This document shows, piece after piece, positions 6,755 to 8,159 of a DNA stretch of 8,159 nt. The translations under genes were made by a program, and so were the position numbers. The notes under the pieces are model-generated. The model searched no databases, had not been told where the DNA came from, and saw only the letters and a program-made list of their open reading frames with translations. Source of the DNA: Tangfeifania sp. GTDB lineage: Bacteria; Bacteroidota; Bacteroidia; Bacteroidales; Prolixibacteraceae. The stretch covers positions 1 through 8,159 of the forward strand of contig JAGYMR010000119.1 of assembly GCA_018400515.1 (NCBI GenBank). The letters are read 5' to 3'. Position 1 is the first letter of the stretch, and each line of letters opens with the position of its first letter.

Positions 6755-6766
6755 AGTTGTTTTCTG

Positions 6767-6774
6767 CAAAAATA
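6767..6774 (-). promoter_or_regulatory. Candidate -7 promoter box of tamL
   Basis: The leftward strand reads TATTTTTG, a perfect TAnnTTTG, 12 bases before the ATG at 6754. The best upstream partner is TTTC (one base off TTTG) with a 17-base spacer, so the -33 element is imperfect. If used, transcription would begin after the alternative starts at 6808 and 6823, which makes 6754 the only possible start on that transcript. The leader would be very short. Confidence 0.4.
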
Positions 6775-6837
6775 ATGAAGAGTTCCGGAAAGAAACAGTT
6801 ACTTTCATACATTTATTCGTCAAAAGGCCAATAAAAA

Positions 6838-7632
6838 ATGATTACAAAGAATAAGATAAAACACATCAAATCATTGGCCCAAAAAAAGCAACGGCAAAAG
6901 CAGGGGCTTTTTTTGGCCGAGGGCGACAAAAATGTGCTGGAAGTGCTGCATTCCTCCCTGCAGGTGGTCGAATTGGTGGCAACCGGATCGTTTCTTCAAA
7001 AAAACAAACCCCTTGTGTTGAATGCACAGAAGATCACGGAAGCCAGCTCCGAAGAGCTAAAAAAAGCGAGCTTACTGAAATCCCCCCAAAATGCACTGGC
7101 CATTTGTGCCATTCCTGACACGGATGCTTCCATCGACCAGCTGCCCGCTTTCTCTCTTTACCTCGACGGGATACAGGACCCCGGCAATCTGGGAACGATC
7201 ATCCGCACGTGTGACTGGTTCGGAGCGGACCGGCTATTTTGCTCCCCGGATACGGCTGCTATTTATAACCCCAAAGTGATCCAGGCCACGATGGGATCCT
7301 TTTGCCGGATACAAACCGTTTACACCCCCTTCGAAAAGCTGGTCCCGTTGGCTGAAGCATCAAAGGTGCCTTTGTTGGGCACATTCCCGGAGGGAGAAAA
7401 CATCTACAGGAGCCAACTCCCTGCCAGGGGCCTTTTTATAATTGGCAACGAGGGCCGGGGTATCAGGCCGGATGTGGAAAAACAGATCCAGTCCAAAATT
7501 TCCATTCCCCGTTTTAACACGGGCGGGAGACCGGAATCCCTGAATGCAGCGGTGACAGCTGGAATCATCTGTTCCGAGTTCAGAAGGTCATCTGCAGGTA
7601 ATGGTGTTACTCAAAATGGAAGCAAAGGGTAA
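6838..7632 (+). CDS. TrmH/SpoU-family RNA 2'-O-methyltransferase
   Basis: A 264-residue SPOUT methyltransferase. The N-terminal substrate-binding domain (about 1-100, with the conserved QKQGLFLAEGDKNVLE) is followed by the knotted catalytic domain. Motif 1 is DGIQDPGNLGTIIRT (110-124), with N117 and catalytic-position R123. Motif 2 is LFIIGNEGRGI (199-209). Motif 3 is ISIPRFNTGGRPESLNAAVTAGI (221-243). The family transfers methyl from SAM to a ribose 2'-OH in rRNA or tRNA; the target nucleotide cannot be assigned here. The gene diverges from tamL. An AAAGG lies 10 bases before the ATG, and TACATTTA (6808-6815) is a weak -7 candidate without a matching -33. The family normally ends near CSEFRR (245-250); the last 14 residues are a low-conservation tail that overlaps the 3' end of porT. 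Confidence 0.9.
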   Translation: MITKNKIKHIKSLAQKKQRQKQGLFLAEGDKNVLEVLHSSLQVVELVATGSFLQKNKPLVLNAQKITEASSEELKKASLLKSPQNALAICAIPDTDASIDQLPAFSLYLDGIQDPGNLGTIIRTCDWFGADRLFCSPDTAAIYNPKVIQATMGSFCRIQTVYTPFEKLVPLAEASKVPLLGTFPEGENIYRSQLPARGLFIIGNEGRGIRPDVEKQIQSKISIPRFNTGGRPESLNAAVTAGIICSEFRRSSAGNGVTQNGSKG

Positions 7633-8159
7633 AAATTTTTGAACGCAAACTTTCAAATGCCTCGGAGTAATATTGGCGTTGATTGGGCCCCGGGGCATCG
7701 CCGAGTTGGTTGTTAAGGCCAATACTCATTTTCGCCTCCACCGAAAACCGGAAAAAAGTGAAGTAGTTATCCCACCCGGCACCTATTTCCGCATAAAACC
7801 CGCCATTTTTCAATTTTACAAGATCATCCTTACCGGTCCGCGAGATATCCTCCCGGTAGGCGCCGCCAAAAATGACGTAGGGTCGGCCGTTATTAATCCG
7901 CCGGGCCTTATATTTTATCAGCAGGGGAAAATCGAGGTAGGTGGATTTTATGGAAAAGTACTGGAGGGGCTGATAGGTGTTAATGTCCCAGACAGGAATG
8001 TTGTAGGTCAGTTTTCGTTCACCGAAGGACAACCCCGGCAGGAAACGAAGGTTGAGATCGCGGGTAAGCCGGAGGCTTGAAACGATCCCCACAGTAAAGC
8101 CCGGGATGAGTTCCGCAATATCGGCATACACAAAATCCGATCCCACGATGGTTCGTTCG
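7607..8159 (-). CDS. porT: Type IX secretion system outer-membrane protein PorT, 5' end outside the window
   Basis: The reading frame stays open to the right edge (ERTIV precedes the GTG at 8146), so the gene is cut by the window and no start is visible. About 183 residues can be read. They show an eight-stranded-barrel style OMP with alternating strands and PorT-like features: LRLTRDLNLRFLPGLSFGERKL, then STYLDFPLLIKYKARRINNGRPYVIFGG, then FFRFSVEAKMSIGLNN, and a C-terminal LRSKIFTLCFHFE ending in an aromatic barrel strand. PorT is a small beta-barrel protein needed for type IX secretion and, in gliding species, surface adhesin display. Full-length PorT is around 230-250 residues, so the signal peptide and first strands are missing. 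From memory porT often follows ubiE in this phylum; that would lie to the right. The general OMP_b-brl_2 family is the fallback if the PorT label is wrong. Confidence 0.78.
   Translation of the reverse strand, partial: ERTIVGSDFVYADIAELIPGFTVGIVSSLRLTRDLNLRFLPGLSFGERKLTYNIPVWDINTYQPLQYFSIKSTYLDFPLLIKYKARRINNGRPYVIFGGAYREDISRTGKDDLVKLKNGGFYAEIGAGWDNYFTFFRFSVEAKMSIGLNNQLGDAPGPNQRQYYSEAFESLRSKIFTLCFHFE

Noticed and set aside
7673..8080. 135-codon open frame on the + strand
   Set aside because: It lies opposite porT, whose barrel-strand pattern and C-terminal motif make the minus strand the coding one.
8144..8146. GTG at 8146 as the start of the PorT gene
   Set aside because: The frame continues open to the window edge, and the remaining protein would lack a signal peptide and the first barrel strands. 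The gene is simply truncated by the window.

Overview
The window looks like a piece of a Bacteroidota chromosome, most likely class Bacteroidia. Four lines of evidence agree. (1) It carries a partial PorT, a component of the type IX secretion system, which is restricted to this phylum. (2) It carries a TamL-type Omp85 lipoprotein. (3) The intergenic regions contain TAnnTTTG promoter boxes with upstream TTG/TTTG elements, the Bacteroidota promoter type. (4) Most genes lack a strong Shine-Dalgarno sequence. Base composition is moderate and looks even, and I see no insertion sequence, phage gene, CRISPR array, tRNA or rRNA.

Layout. Positions 1-1600 hold a leftward housekeeping operon. A well-formed promoter (1563-1593) precedes rpsU (ribosomal protein bS21), xerC (tyrosine recombinase) and a short-form hpf (ribosome hibernation factor). 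A strong hairpin (11-43) follows near the window edge. Positions 1645-2793 encode a membrane-anchored protein with four ComEA-like helix-hairpin-helix units, also leftward. Positions 2939-4294 encode a sodium-coupled amino-acid-type transporter (NSS/SNF family), leftward, with an unusual inverted repeat just after its stop. Positions 4415-6754 encode TamL, leftward. Diverging from tamL is a rightward TrmH/SpoU-type RNA methyltransferase (6838-7632). Its 3' end overlaps by 26 bp, tail to tail, the leftward porT gene, which runs off the right edge.

How the genes relate. The left operon is translation and chromosome maintenance: ribosome assembly and initiation (bS21), ribosome storage (HPF) and chromosome-dimer resolution (XerC). 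The right half is dominated by the cell envelope: an outer-membrane Omp85 assembly factor, a T9SS barrel protein, an inner-membrane transporter, and a probably periplasm-facing HhH protein. This is mostly a conserved core region. I find no clearly undescribed multi-gene system. The items most worth a second look are the four-repeat HhH protein, the competing stem-loops at 2888-2931, the rpsU promoter and leader, the C-terminal tail of the methyltransferase encoded antisense to porT, and the absence of tamB beside tamL.
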